From NCBI RefSeq assembly GCF_005239225.2, contig NC_133296.1, forward strand, positions 11,408,001 through 11,472,000: DNA of 64,000 bases, in the 5' to 3' direction. This stretch comes from Populus alba (Eukaryota > Streptophyta > Magnoliopsida > Malpighiales > Salicaceae). This document shows, piece by piece, positions 19,144 to 31,342 of this stretch. The translations under genes were made by a program, and so were the position numbers. Each line of letters begins with the position of its first letter. Position 1 is the stretch's first letter. Under the pieces are notes generated by a model, which was not told where the DNA came from, did no database searches, and worked only from the letters and a program-made list of their open reading frames with translations.

Positions 19144-19555
19144 TGTTACAAGCTGAAGAAGGAATAGAAGATAATGGCAGGCTTTAATTCAAAAGAAAGC
19201 TATTGGTCAAATTATCTTTAAACGCACCATATTGTGTTATTAAACTCATCGTTTGGATGAGTCAATACTCATTGTTTTAGTAAGGCTCTTTTTTCTATTA
19301 CAAGTATGTTACAAGAGGAAGTATATATAACATGCATTTATTGCATGTAAAGGGCATAATATACAATGAGAAATGAATGATTTCCTGGAATTAAGGAACA
19401 CCCTTATTACACCTTCTTCTGCTCTTTATCACTCCCTACCACGATGGCCAAGCAGTAACACAGAATCCAACCATCCTTTAATTCATCCTTGCACTTCTAT
19501 ATTCCCGATGCAGAATTCCATAGTAATAGGATCATTAAGTGTTTCACACGTAACA
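19144..19555 (+). repeat. 5' LTR of element A
   Basis: 412 bases, TG...CA. It aligns along its length with 30289-30722 but lacks roughly 24 bases present in the right LTR, and has many substitutions, so the element is not recent. Confidence 0.92.
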
Positions 19556-19557
19556 AC

Positions 19558-19570
19558 TGGTATTAGAGCC
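19558..19570 (+). promoter_or_regulatory. Primer-binding site of element A
   Basis: tggtattagagcc, two bases after the 5' LTR. It differs by one base from the common initiator-Met tRNA primer-binding sequence (tggtatcagagcc). Confidence 0.85.
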
Positions 19571-19591
19571 AACAATCCTCGGACTTCCACC

Positions 19592-19853
19592 ATGCCACCA
19601 GAGACGAGAACAACATATCTCAAACGCATTGAGGACTGCATGGCAACTGTATCTGAGGACCACAACCAAAAGTATGAGCTGTTAGTCGACATGTTTAAGG
19701 GACAAACTTTGAAGCTGGATCAAACCATCGAGAATCAAGGTGACCAGATTAAAGACATAAGGAATATGATGGGCACTATGGCACAACAACTAGAGTTAAC
19801 CTTGCAAAAGATCTCCCAAGCCCCAAGCAGCTCAAGTCTTAGCAGAGACAAGC
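19592..19853 (+). pseudogene. Element A gag, N-terminal part
   Basis: Starting MPPETRTTYLKRIEDCM, this gives a gag N-terminus with coiled-coil-like Gln/Leu-rich sequence, up to LSRDKQ, where element B interrupts it. The frame resumes in phase at 25920 as KQPLYFDRADLRNKK, which shows that the two pieces were once continuous. Confidence 0.85.
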
Positions 19854-20650
19854 AGCAAAAGGCAAACATTCTTCCTAACTTTTCAAATTCTTTTGAATTA
19901 CAACACGTAAAAGTTAGGATAATGTTCTATTCACTACCTCAGTTTGTCCATCTGTTTAAGGATGGCATGTTGTCGAAAATAAGAGTTTAGTTCCCAACTT
20001 TCCCCATAAGGTCTTCCAAAAGTAACTGAGGAACTTAACATCACAATCTGACACTATACTCTTAGGAATGCCATGAAAACGTACAATCTTCCTAAAGAAC
20101 AAGTCTGTGATATGAGATGTATCATCTGTTTTATGGCATGCAATGAAATGCGCCATTTTAGAAAACCTATCCACCACAACAAAAATAGAGTCTACCTTTC
20201 TTTGACCTAGGTAAACCTAAAACAAAGTCCATAGAGATATCTACCCAAGGTTCAGTAGGCATAGGTAATGGTGTATATAGTCCATGCGGTTGTACTCTAG
20301 ATTTTGCCTTTCTACAAGCAATGCACTGTTCATAAATTCGTTGCACATCTCTTTTTATCTTTAGCTAATAGAAATGCTCATGCAATACATCCAAGGTTTT
20401 TGCGACCCTAAAGTGACCCATTAAACCACCCCCATGTGCTTCACGAACAAGTAATTAACGCAAAGAACTAGTAGGAACACACAATCTATTCTCTTTGAAC
20501 AAATAACCATCCATCAAATAAAACTTACCAAAAGCCGAATGTCCACATGCATTATAAATCTCAGCAAAGTCAGAATCATTATCATACAATTCCTTCACAT
20601 ATTCAAAACCTAACAATCTAGTATTCATGGTGTGTAAAAGAACATACCTG
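19854..20650 (-). pseudogene. Element B integrase, truncated
   Basis: The integrase core is readable: [35 protein letters not shown] and LLFSTTCHP followed by TDGQTEVVN. The Gln of HPQTDGQ has become a TAA stop and a Trp near LKSWEE a TAG stop, and the usual Asp in SDRD context reads SDCD. The sequence upstream to about 20650 looks like the zinc-binding N-terminal part with stops. The C-terminal portion is missing because the element ends here. Confidence 0.85.
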
Positions 20651-20730
20651 CGCGAGAGTGCATCAGCTACGATGTTCTCTTTCCCTTGCTTATACTTGAT
20701 TACGTAAGGAAAGGTTTCAATGAATTTAAC

Positions 20731-22414
20731 CTATTTTGCATGCCTCCTATTCAACTTACCTTGTCCTTTTAAATGTTTCAAGGACTCATGATCTGAATGG
20801 ACTACAAACTCTTTTGGCCATAAGTAATGTTGCCATGTCTCAAGTGCTCTTACCAAAGCATAGAGTTCTTTGTCGTAAGTGGGATAGTTCAAGGTCGCTC
20901 CACTTAACTTCTCATTGAAATACGCAATAGTTCTCCGATCCTGCATCAAAATAACACCTATTTCTATTCCAGATGCATCACATTCTATTTCAAATGCTTT
21001 CGTAAAGTCAGGTAAAGCCAAAACAGGTGCAGAACATAATTTGTCTTTCAAAAAAACAAAAGCCAACTCTTGTTCCTCCCCCCCATCTAAACCCAACTGA
21101 CTTTTTAACAACTTCATTTAAGGGCGCAACTATTGTGCTAAAATCTTTCACAAAACGCCTGTAAAAACTAGCTAACCCATGAAAACTCCTTACCTTACTT
21201 ACCGATTTGGGTATAGGCCAATCCCGGATGGCCTTAACTTTCTCCTCATTCATCTCAATACCCTGTGCAGTTACAACATAGCCAAGAAACACAATTTTCT
21301 CCATGCAAAAGGCACACTTTTTAAGATTAGAATACAATTTCTCACTAAGCAACACACTAAGTACATTACGCAAATGATCAAGATGCTCAGTTAAGTTCTT
21401 GCTATATATCAAAATGTCATCAAAATACACAACCACAAACTTACCTATGAATGCACGCAACACATGATTCATTAAAAGCATAAACGTATTAGGTGCATTT
21501 GTAAGTCCAAACGACATTACTAACCATTCATACAAACCATGCTTAGTCTTAAATGTTGTTTTCCACTCATCACCTTATTTCATCCTAATTTGATGGTACC
21601 CGCTTTTCAAGTCAATTTTAGAGAAAATACAGGATCCATGTAACTCATCTAACATGTCATCAAGCCTAGGAATGGGATGTCTATACTTTACCGTTATGTT
21701 GTTGATGGCTCGACAATCAACACACATCCTCCATGTTCCATCCTTCTTTGGCACAAGTAGCACGGGTACAACACACGGGCTCATACTCTCATAAATGTAG
21801 CCCTTTTCCATCAGCTCATCAACTTACCTTTGAAGCTCCTTCATCTTCTCGGGATTGCTTCTATAAGCTGATCGGTTAGGAATTAAAGCTCCGGGTACGA
21901 AATCAATCTGATGCTCTATCCCCCTCAATGGTGGTAATCCACTAGAATTATTATCGGAAAACACATCATCAAACTCCTGCAACAAAGAAATAGCAACACT
22001 AGGCACAATATGATCAAGATAATTAGTATTAAAGTAAGCCTCTTTATACATAAGTAAAATCATTGGCTTGTTTGTAAAAAATACAAATCTGACCTCATCC
22101 TCTCTAGCATAAAAATTGGGTTGTTTCTTTAGTTTTTCCACACAATCCTCATCACACTTACTGACTTTCTTCACTCCTCTTGTCTTACCTCCACTCTCGA
22201 CCAGATTTTGGTGTTTTTGAGGTGTGGTCGAATGGTTTGATTTGTTTAGAGTGTTGGCCGAATATTTGCTTATGTTTGGATGGGTGGCCGAATGGGTTAT
22301 GGTGGTTTGGGTTCTAGCCGAATCTGATGTTCTTCTCTCCCCTTGTTCCTCACTTTGATTTTCTCTCCCCATCGCCTCATGCTCACTTTTTAGCTTTATT
22401 TGATCATCATACAC
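20731..22414 (-). pseudogene. Element B reverse transcriptase and RNase H
   Basis: Reading on the minus strand from about 22414: the linker LLQEFDDVFSD, then LPPLRGIEHQIDFVPGA, then reverse transcriptase motifs [45 protein letters not shown] and the catalytic YFDD ([12 protein letters not shown]). RNase H follows with [16 protein letters not shown] and [19 protein letters not shown]. The reading is broken into at least four frames, near 21820, 21575-21535 and 21117-21008. The residues are typical of Ty3/gypsy pol. Confidence 0.93.
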
Positions 22415-22505
22415 CTGTTTGGGTGTAAGAGGTATAAGAGTGATGGTTTTACCATCTTTTACAATGGTATACCTATTTTTAACCCCATCATGAATTGCTT
22501 TCCTA

Positions 22506-23981
22506 TCATATTACCATGGTCTCCCCAACAAGATGTGACTTGCTTGCATTGGTACCACTATCATTCAGCCATTGCAATCTATATGGTTTAGCATGCTTAG
22601 CAGTACACAAATTTAGTTTACTAACAAGGGTGGCACTACAAACATTAACACAGCTTCCACTATCTATAATTAAAGCACACACCTTGCTTTGTACATAACA
22701 ACGCGTATGGAAGATGTTCTCCCTTTGTTCATTAGTATCATCTTCTTTGACTTGAACCTGAAGTGTTCGCCTTATAACTAAGGACTCCTCAACTGGTAAT
22801 GCTAACTCATCCCCATCATTATCCTCCAATGGTAGCATGCCTTCACAATCAGAATTGTCACTTTCAGATTCCACATCACCATTATCTCTAATCATCATGA
22901 TTCTCTTGTTTGGACACTCTGAAGCATAATGTTCATGTCCCTGACACCTGAAACATTTAACATCACGAGTACGTTTAGGTTGAGTTTCAGATTTACCTTT
23001 GGCATCAGTAGGGACATCAACTTTAGCCTTTGGTGGTTCAGTTCTAGAAGGACCAAAGGATCTTGACCGGACAATACCCTCTCTTTTTAGATTCGGCTTC
23101 CAAAATAATGATGAACCTGAATTAAACGCTGGCCGAGCATGCCCCTTTCTAAGTTGTCTTTCCACCTTCATTGTCATGTGAACCATGTCCTTTAGCTCCA
23201 TATAGTGTTGTAGCTCAACCACATTAGCAATGTCTCGATTCAACCCATTAAGAAATCTAGCCATGGTGGCTTCTCTATCCTCAACAACATTAGCCCGAAT
23301 CATTGTTATCTCCATCTCTTTGTGATTCAGACCTTAGAGCTTCAGATATAAGTCTCTGTAATAGTGGTTTGGCACAAATCATCTCCTCATTAAGACTTTC
23401 ATCTCCCCCCAAGTCTGAACGGGTCGCTCCCCATTCCTCCTCCTACTGATCACAATCTGATCCCACCAAATCAACGCATACTCCGTAAACTCAATTATCA
23501 CCAATTTCACCTTTTTCTGTTCAGAATAGCTATGGCAATCAAAAATCCAATCTACCTTTTTTTCCCACTCCAAATAAGCCTTGGGATCGTTTTTACCTTG
23601 AAAGGTAGGAATTTTCAGTTTAATGGTGTTCAAGTCCCCATCCATATCTTCATAAGTGCTAATGCCACGGAAATTCACATTCCTCATAGCCCTGTTCGGT
23701 CCAGACTTGATTTCTTTGCCAGCTGATGCAAAATCATAGTCATCTTCACCCCTATCTGCGTTTTCATCAACAAACTCTTCAAAATTAGATTTGACATTCT
23801 GTGCCGCCATACGGACCGTATTTCCCCAGTGATCAGCCCCACTATTTTGTTGCTTTATCGAATTCACCTCATCTTTTAGATCCTTGTACGTCCTAAACAA
23901 CAGCTCAAATTGCTGGCTTATGGATTGCAATTGGAAAGCTGCGTCAACGTTTTGTGTCGCTAATTCGTTGTTTTCAAACAT
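22506..23981 (-). pseudogene. Element B gag and protease
   Basis: Gag begins MFENNELATQNVDAAFQLQS at 23981. It contains the retrotransposon gag core (KIPTFQGKNDPKAYLEWEKK, then WDQIVISRRRNGERPVQTW) and breaks between 23379 and 23315. A CCHC zinc knuckle follows (CFRCQGHEHYASEC, near 22960-22915). An acidic linker leads to the aspartic protease motif LIIDSGSCVNVCS near 22660. The frame is then lost before the reverse transcriptase linker. Confidence 0.9.
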
Positions 23982-24429
23982 TCTTTAAATCTGCAAAATT
24001 TGGTCAGTAGCACAAATATATTCTCACACCTCTTGTGTATCACACAAAACAAAAATCAAGGCTTTTCACTCTATTAAGCTCTCTACGCCTTTTACCTCAC
24101 AACTTGTTTTCTTTTGGTTCTTTAGGAACTGAAATCAACAAATCAAAGTCAGTAGCTTTTGCGGCACACTCTAATTATAAATTTCAGACTCAAGAATAAA
24201 AAAATATATATACTAAAAACAAAGCAAAACAAAACTACGATTATGATTTTGCGAGTAGCAATGTAAATTCGTGCGAATTATGGACGAAATGAAGACAAGA
24301 AATAAAACAAAAGTGAATATTAGCGAAAACAATTACTTGACTCCTAGATAACCCAAATATAAGAGAAATTAAAAGATTCAGACAAATCTAAACAGTATAG
24401 ATCATGTTCTCAAACTTGACGCAAATCTA

Positions 24430-24935
24430 TCCTATTACGCAATTTTTACGTAACAGAATTGAAACCCAGACCAAACGATCTCCAAATGACCTCAAATTCA
24501 ATATTTAGTAATAAAATACTATGAAAACACCAAAATCAATTTATAGGTCGTTCTCTTATGTCTAGGTACCCAAACCCCTTGTATGATCAGTTTGCGGCAG
24601 AATTGAACCTCCAATTAAAACCTCCAGAAACGGATATCAAAATAATCCTAAATTTAATATATGATGCGATCGTATACCCAGTACTTGGAATATGAAATTT
24701 CAATAGATTCCAAGGTGTTTTTACTAGGGTTCACTAAGAGTAGTGTTTCTACGGTAGAATTGAAACTCGAATTCAAACCTCAAGCAAATAATATCAAAAT
24801 AAGCCCAACTTTGATATATCATGCGATCCCACCCCCAATAGACTGAATATAAAGTTTAAATTGATTCCGAGGTGGTTTTCTTATGGTTCACCAAGATTTG
24901 TGTTTCTGCAGTAAAAATTGAATGATCCTTCAAAT
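24430..24935. repeat. About 155 bp tandem repeat in the leader of element B
   Basis: The phrase 'cagaattgaa' or a variant recurs near 24455, 24598, 24758 and 24910. It is followed each time by Pro/Ile-poor, A-rich sequence with 'atatatgatgcgatc', or its equivalent, in between. There are four imperfect units between the element's primer site and gag. No coding function was seen. Confidence 0.7.
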
Positions 24936-25160
24936 TTCAACTAATAACTCTTTTCTCTATTTCTTTCTGTTTTTTTTTTCTTTTTAATAAACTGATATGA
25001 TTAGAGACAGTAACCAAATGAAATATAATTTTTTTTTTTTTGCTTAGATGACACAGACTCGAAGAACAAAAAGATGGACACAAACACTGAAAAACTTAAG
25101 GGAATACTAAAGAAAAAAAAACGAAAATAACAGAGTGATATGACCTTGTTTCAGAGCCTA

Positions 25161-25172
25161 GCTCTGATACCA
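25161..25172 (-). promoter_or_regulatory. Primer-binding site of element B
   Basis: Reverse complement reads tggtatcagagc, matching the usual Met-tRNA primer site, two bases inside the LTR end. It fixes the orientation of element B as minus strand. Confidence 0.9.
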
Positions 25173-25174
25173 AC

Positions 25175-25919
25175 TGATGTGAACCTCATGATCACGTGGT
25201 CACGAAGCCAATTAATCTTCGATAAGTCAGATTCAGTTCGTTCAAGAACTGAAGAATGCAAGAATCACTCTTACACGTTAAAACTGAAAAATTCAGAATA
25301 ATAATCATCAAAGCTGTTGAAATTTTGGCCTACATGAGTTTAAATAGTTTTAGAAAAGTTAACCCTAATGGACCCCTTATGTGGACTTATATGAGGTCCA
25401 TTCAAAACTGGCCCAAAACTCTAAACTGAAAAGCCCATAACTTCATCCAAACAAGCCTTGGATCCTAGCTTAAAATAAAGTATTAATTAAGCCCAAACAA
25501 GCCTTGGGCTGTAGCTAACAAAATAAAATAAAGCCCCTAATATTAAATCCATGTTCTGCCATGAGAAGAAGAGAATGAACTAAAATAGTACAGAATTGAT
25601 TGAAGCCCCTTAATCCTAGAAACAAAAGGAAAAGGTAGCCACCATGTTGTTTCCAAGTTGTAATAGGATTCTTTTGTTTCCTTTGATGTCCTCATCTCAT
25701 GACCCAAATAAGGTTGTATTGGACCCCTCTTACACACGGATAAGATGTACTAGGATCTCCTCTTGATACTCCAATGGACCTTCCAATTCTAACTTGGTGG
25801 AAACCTTCAAAACCAATGCATTCAATGCGTCTTTCAATGTCTTTGTCTTGGACCGAGTCATTGGTCCATTTGGAACTTGTAATGGGTCCTTGCTGGTGTT
25901 TCTGGGCTGGTCCGCATCA
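25175..25919 (-). repeat. Single remaining (5') LTR of element B
   Basis: 745 bases bounded by TGATG and CATCA, a perfect 5-base inverted terminus. The primer site adjoins it on the inner side. No second copy is present in the window. Confidence 0.85.
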
Positions 25920-27497
25920 CAAGCAGCCTCTGTATTTTGACAGAGCAGATCTCAGGAACAAGAAGTTGAGGGAGGATAGATTTGCAACCTATAAGGTACA
26001 CAAACCAAAACACTTCTTTCCCACTTTCAATAGGGAGATGTACACAAGTGGTTGTTTAAATGTACACAGTATTTTGAAATCGAAGAGGTAGCAAATTCTT
26101 AAAATTACAAATAGCTTCATATTATTTGGATGGAGTTGCGTTATACTGACATCAGAATTTCCTGTAGAGTTTGGAAGGATAGAATACATCCTAGGAAGAG
26201 TATGTCGAAGCCATTTGTTACAGATTTGGTGGTAGACAGGATCCTCTAGAGGAGTTGATGGAGTTGAGGCAACATGGAGATCTAGAATAATATATCCAAG
26301 ATTTCGATATATTGTGGAACAAGGCTGAGATCAGTGAGAAACAGGCTTTGGTGATTTTCTTGGGGTGCATGGAACTTGAAATAAAGAACACTGTTAAAAT
26401 GTTTGAACCTAAAACCCTTAAACACGCTTTCAACTTAGCCAGACTACAAGCTAACACCCTCTCTTATCGAAAATCCCCTGGATATGTTCGAAAACCTTCT
26501 ACCTTATGCACTAACCCTACTGCCACTACTCCTCTCACCTTTCCACAACAAACATCCAGGAACCCTGCAAACTCCCATACCAATTCTTATAAACCACACT
26601 CAGCTCAATGGACACCCAACCCCACCAACAATATATATCCAAATCCCAGTAAACCTACCAAGTTCATCAGGAATTAGGAGTTTGAGGAAAGAAGGTTGAA
26701 GGGACTATGTTTCTGGTGCGATGAAAAGTTTGTGCCAGGTCATAGATGTCGCAACAAAACGGTGTATTCCCTCAGTGTAGTGAAAGACAAAGAGGTCTTC
26801 CAAGAAGAGGAGGTGGAAGCAGAGGAAGCCTTCAGTCGAGAGGTCACACCTCATATTTCCTTGGATGCGTTAGAAGGAACGGTGGGTCTTAATACAATGA
26901 AAGTTAATGGAAAAATGGACAGAATTACAGTGTGCATCTTGATTGATTCGGGTAACACTCATAATTTCTTAAACATAGCAGTGGTAAGGAAGCTACAGTA
27001 TTAATTAACTCATATCAAACCGATGAATGTGCAGGCGGCTAATGGAGATAAAATGATCTGCAATTCCATGTGTAAGGGCTTCAGATGGAAGATGCAGGGC
27101 ATAACCCCACGAACAACTAAACCATCCGATTCGGAAGCTCCAAGGAGGAGGCAAATGTTTTCATCATTGACCTCAGCAACTGTGAAATGGTCTTAGGAAT
27201 CCAATGGCTCTCTTTATTAGGAGACATACTTTGCAATTACAAGCATCTTTGGATGTCCTTGACTGGCAAGGGCAAAAGGTATTATTGAAGGGCGAGAACC
27301 CACCCAAGTTCCAAAGTATCGAATTAAAACAATTAAGTGCTTTGGTCAAGAGTTGCAAACCAGTAGGAGATTACTTAATCTATAGTCTACAACTCATGGA
27401 AGTAGAAGAAGTTTCCAAGGGCCATAACCCATGGTTTCAGGATATTACAGACACCTCCCTGCTGACCTTGCTAGAATCCTACCAGGATGTGTTTTAG
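25920..27497 (+). pseudogene. Element A gag C-terminal part, zinc knuckle and protease
   Basis: Gag resumes with KQPLYFDRADLRNKK, then a one-base deletion near 26032 shifts the frame within FNRGDVHKWLFKCTQYFE. A zinc-knuckle-like motif follows (GLCFWCDEKFVPGHRCRNK, 26699-26757), then a protease with LIDSGNTHNFLN (near 26937-26975). Frames change near 27003 and 27200, and a TAG stop occurs at 27495-27497 within [12 protein letters not shown] context. Confidence 0.88.
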
Positions 27498-27509
27498 GAA
27501 CCTAAAGGA

Positions 27510-28940
27510 TTGCCACCCTTAAGAGATCATGATCACAAGATTCCGCTGAAGACAGGGAGTGAAGCAATGAATCTCAAACCCTACCAATATTCAAGATTAC
27601 AAAAAGATTTTTTAGAGAGGATGGTGACAGAAATGTTGGATACTGGGATCATCAGGACTAGCAACAGTCTGTTTGCGTCTCCAATTATTTTGGTGAAGAA
27701 AAAGGATTCAACTTGGCAATTATGTATGGATTATCGTGCTTTGAATCACCTCACGATCAAAGATAAATATCACATTCTCATGATTGAAGAACTGCTAAAA
27801 GAGTTGGTCGGGGCTACTATATTTTCCAAGATAGACCTTAAATCTGAATATCATCAGATTCGTATGGTAGCAGGAGAAGAATTCAAGACTGCATTTCGCA
27901 CCCACAGTGGCCACTATGAATTTTTGGTTATGCCCTTTGGGTTAACCAATGCTCCAGCCACCTTCCAAAGCCTCATGAATGAAGTTTTCAGAAAACACTT
28001 GCGAAAATTCATTCTAGTGTTCTTCGATGACATCCTAGTGTACAGTTAGACTATGATTGATCACAATGAACACCTCGAGATGGTTTTGAAATTATTAAAA
28101 GCACATCAGCTGGTGGCCAGAGCTACCAAATGCTTTTTTGGTCATGCACAGGTGGAATATCTGGGACACGTCATTACTCAACATGGTGTGGCTACCGATC
28201 CTCTCAAGATATAAGCCATTGTTGATTGGCCCATTCCACAAACTCTGAAACAGTTGAGGGGATTTTTGGGATTAACTGGTTATTATTGCAGGTTTGTTAA
28301 GAGCTACGATAACATCAATAAACCATTAACACTACTACTTAGGAAGGACACTAAGGGGTGGAATGAGGAAGCTACTCATGCATTCAATCAATTGAAGGTC
28401 TTGATGACAAGTGCTCCTGTACTAGCTCTGCCTAACCTCACCAAGGCTTTTGCTGTTGAAACAAACGCTTCATTGACAGGTATAGGGGCCATTTTGTTAC
28501 AAGAAGGTCATCCAATTGCTTTCATAAGCAAGGCCTTAGGGCCAAAACAACAAACACTCTCGATTTATGAGAGGGAAATGATGGCTATCTTACATGCGGT
28601 TATCAAATGGAAGCATTATTTGTAGGGAAGGCACTTTCATATCCGCACTAATTACATTAGCCTCAAATATTAGTTACACCAAAAGTTGACTACACCAGCT
28701 CAGCATATATGGGTGGTTAAGCTCCTGGGATACAACTATGACATTAAATACAAACAAGGAATGGAAAACATGCCAACTGATGCATTATCCAGAATTCCCA
28801 ACCAGGAACTCTATGATTTGACTACTTCCACGATTTCTACTAGCTTGATGAAGGAGATTAGAAATTCTTATCAAAATGATCCTATGATTCAGACTATTAT
28901 CAAAGACTTATTAGGTTCTACAGTCTCCCACCACCACTAA
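27510..28940 (+). pseudogene. Element A reverse transcriptase and RNase H
   Basis: Reverse transcriptase motifs in order: [53 protein letters not shown] and the catalytic FFDD ([11 protein letters not shown]), followed by a TAG at 28047-28049. The domain continues to LGHVIT and another stop. RNase H follows with FAVETNASLTGIGAILL and IYEREMMAILHAVIKW, then TAG in place of the expected Trp after KHYL. The stops sit at codons where Trp, Gln or Lys is expected. Confidence 0.93.
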
Positions 28941-28959
28941 ACTTGGGTTCATGACCATT

Positions 28960-30240
28960 TAAAAAGGAAAGGAAAGGTGGTTGTAGGTAATAATAGGGCA
29001 TTATGAAGTTAGATCATTGTCTTATTTCACAATTCAACCGTGGGAGGCCATTCTGGAATGATAGTGACATCTAAGACCTTGAGCAGCTTATTTTATTGGA
29101 AGGGGCAACAGAAACACATCAGGGAGCATGTGCGTGAGTGTACCATTTTCCAGAGAAACAAACATGAGAATGTGGCAAATCCTGGCCTCTTACAACCCCT
29201 ACCAATTCCTTTTTCCCTATTTATTGATATTAGCATGGACTTCGTGGAAGGCTTACCTAAATCAGAGGGAAAGGATGTCATAATGGTCATAGTGGATCGT
29301 TTCAGTAAATATGCTCATGGTGTGGCACTCAGTCACCCCTATGCAGCACCTACCATTGCAATAGCATTTATGGACAACATCTACAAACTCCATGGCACAC
29401 TGGCTTCAATTACCAGTGATAGAGACCCAGTATTTCTTAGCTAGTTTTGGAAAGAACTATTCAGCAATTGATGAGTCAACTTACATCATTCAACAACACA
29501 TCGCCCACAAACAGATGGCTAGACCGAAGTAGTGAACAAATTCATTGACCATTATCTAAGGTGCATGGTTGGGGATTGTCCCAATCAGTGGGCAAAATGA
29601 TTGCCTTTAGCCGAATGGTGGTATAACACCAACTACCATTCAGCCACCAAGATGACTCCCTACGAGGTACTATATGGTTTTCCCCTTCCCATTCATATTC
29701 CCTATTTTCCCAAGGACTCGGTAGTGGCTTCGATGGATGAGTATTTAAACACTAAAGAGGAAGTAATTAAACAAGTCAAGGCATATTTACAACTCGCACA
29801 GAATATAATGACTATGATAGTAAATAGGAAAAGAAGTGACCGCAGTTTTGAAATTCACGATTATGTATACCTCAAATTACAACCATACAAGCAACAATCC
29901 ACATCATACAGATCATCTTAGAAACTAGCAACTAAATATTATGGACCATACCAGGTGATTACGAAAATGGGCGCAGTGGCGTATAAGCTTGAGCTTCCAT
30001 CATCATCCATGATTCATCCTGTGTTCCACGTCTCTCAACTCAAGAAGCATGTGGGTAATCGGGTGGTGCAACAATCTCCTCCGATTACATCCCTAGGTCC
30101 TACCCTGCAGCCTCTTGCCATTTTGGACAGATGAATGACTAGGCACAACAATCAGGCAACTACACAAGTTCTTATTCATTGGGCAGGTCTGCCACCTGCA
30201 GATGCTACTTGGGAGTTCACCACTGAATTGAAGCTCTGAT
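28960..30240 (+). pseudogene. Element A integrase with C-terminal chromodomain-like segment
   Basis: The integrase core shows GGHSGMIVTSKTLSSLFYW, MDFVEGLPKSEGKDVIMVIV, VDRFSKYAH and ITSDRDPVFLS. This is followed by stops at expected Gln positions (near 29442 and in the PQTDGQ motif near 29520) and LAEWWYNTNYHSATKMTPYE further on. The end (about 30130-30240) reads VLIHWAGLPPADATWEFTTE, typical of the degenerate chromodomain at the C-terminus of chromovirus integrases. Such chromodomains are thought to guide integration to heterochromatin. Confidence 0.88.
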
Positions 30241-30288
30241 TTCCAACGTTTAACCTTGAGGACAAGGTTGGTTTCGTGGGGGAGCAAT

Positions 30289-30722
30289 TGTTACAAGCTG
30301 AAAAAGAAACAGAAGATAATGGCGGGCTTTAATTCAAAAGAAAGCTACTGGTCAAATTACTCTAAATGCACCATTTTAATTTGTCTTTAAACGCAACGTA
30401 TTGTGTTATTAAACTCATCGTTTGGATGAGTCAGTACTCACCATTTTAGTAAGGCTCCTCTTTCTGTTACAAGTCTGTTACAAGAGGAAGTATGTAACAT
30501 GCATGTATTGCATGTAAAGGGCAGAATATACAATGAGAAATGAATGATTTCCTGGAATTAAGGAACACCCCTATTGCACCTTCTCCTATTCTTTATCACT
30601 CCCCACCACAATGGCTAAGCAGTAACACTGAATCCGGCCATCCTTCAATTCATCCTTGCACTTCTATATCCCCGCTGCAGAATTCCATAGTTATAGGATC
30701 ATTAAGTGTTTCACACGTAACA
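30289..30722 (+). repeat. 3' LTR of element A
   Basis: 434 bases, TG...CA, preceded by the polypurine tract ggggga (near 30278-30283). Alignable with 19144-19555. Confidence 0.92.
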
Positions 30723-30960
30723 GAGCCTCTATTGGATGCCGAATGCTTTAAGTGATTAGGTTCTACCTGTACTATTAGTTTCAAAGCATAGTTTTCTCCA
30801 TAATTGCTATTTAAATTCTCTAAATGTTGTCTGTGATTGGTCTTCCCTTTTCTTTCTTTTTGGTTGTGGTCTTTTTGTGATACCAACACCAATATTAGCA
30901 TGTGATGTAACGCTTTGGGATTGTTTGGATCTTTCACTTGAATTAAGTTATATTCACTTG
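30723..30960 (+). pseudogene. eEF1B-gamma 3'-end fragment, right half with 3' untranslated region
   Basis: After the target duplication GAGCC the coding sequence resumes as LLDAECFK and a TGA stop (30753-30755). This is the conserved eEF1B-gamma C-terminus (usually LLDAKCFK). The following 200 bases look like an mRNA 3' untranslated region (T-rich, ending in AT-rich DNA near 30960). Together with 18806-19143 it forms a continuous empty site. Confidence 0.85.
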
Positions 30961-31342
30961 ATTTAAGTTATATTTTATAAATATGTGATATGGGGAGTCA
31001 TGTGCTACAATGTAGTGAAAAGAACCTTCATTATCCTCTCTTTTTAGAGGGTTTTAGTTCATCATCTTTACATTTTTTGTTTACGTCTTTATGATTGTTG
31101 CTTGCTTGCATAGCTACTTCCAACATAGTGGGAGACAATCGAAGAAGTTTTGTTAGGATCAAAATCGCCCATAGCTCTTCTTTTAAGAAAATTATTATGC
31201 AATTGATCTCAAGGGTTGGAATTTAATGAATTTAAACTATTGTTCTGACCATAATTCTTTCGAGTACATTTTAAATTGACTATAAAGAATGATATAAGGT
31301 CTATGGAGATTGCAGAACTGGCTGCAAATCAACCACCGGTCA

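Larger units (their letters stand above)
19854..25919 (-). mobile_element. Second Ty3/gypsy element (element B), 3'-truncated, nested in element A
   Basis: Minus-strand element with one LTR (25175-25919), primer-binding site, leader with tandem repeats, gag with zinc knuckle, protease, reverse transcriptase, RNase H and part of integrase. It stops inside the integrase core (after a CLPF motif) at 19854, so the rest of integrase and the second LTR are missing. The same 5 bases CAAGC occur at 19849-19853 and 25920-25924, immediately outside the remaining element. Frameshifts and stops occur in all domains. Confidence 0.9.
19144..30722 (+). mobile_element. Ty3/gypsy chromovirus-like LTR retrotransposon (element A), with a nested insertion
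   Basis: LTRs lie at 19144-19555 and 30289-30722, both starting TGTTACAAGC and ending CACACGTAACA. They are flanked by the 5-base target duplication GAGCC (19139-19143 and 30723-30727). A Met-tRNA-like primer site follows the left LTR and a G-rich polypurine tract precedes the right one. Domain order is gag, zinc knuckle, protease, reverse transcriptase, RNase H, integrase and a C-terminal chromodomain-like segment, as in chromoviruses. The gag is interrupted by element B. Many stops and frameshifts make it non-autonomous. It was inserted into the last coding part of the eEF1B-gamma fragment. Confidence 0.93.
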
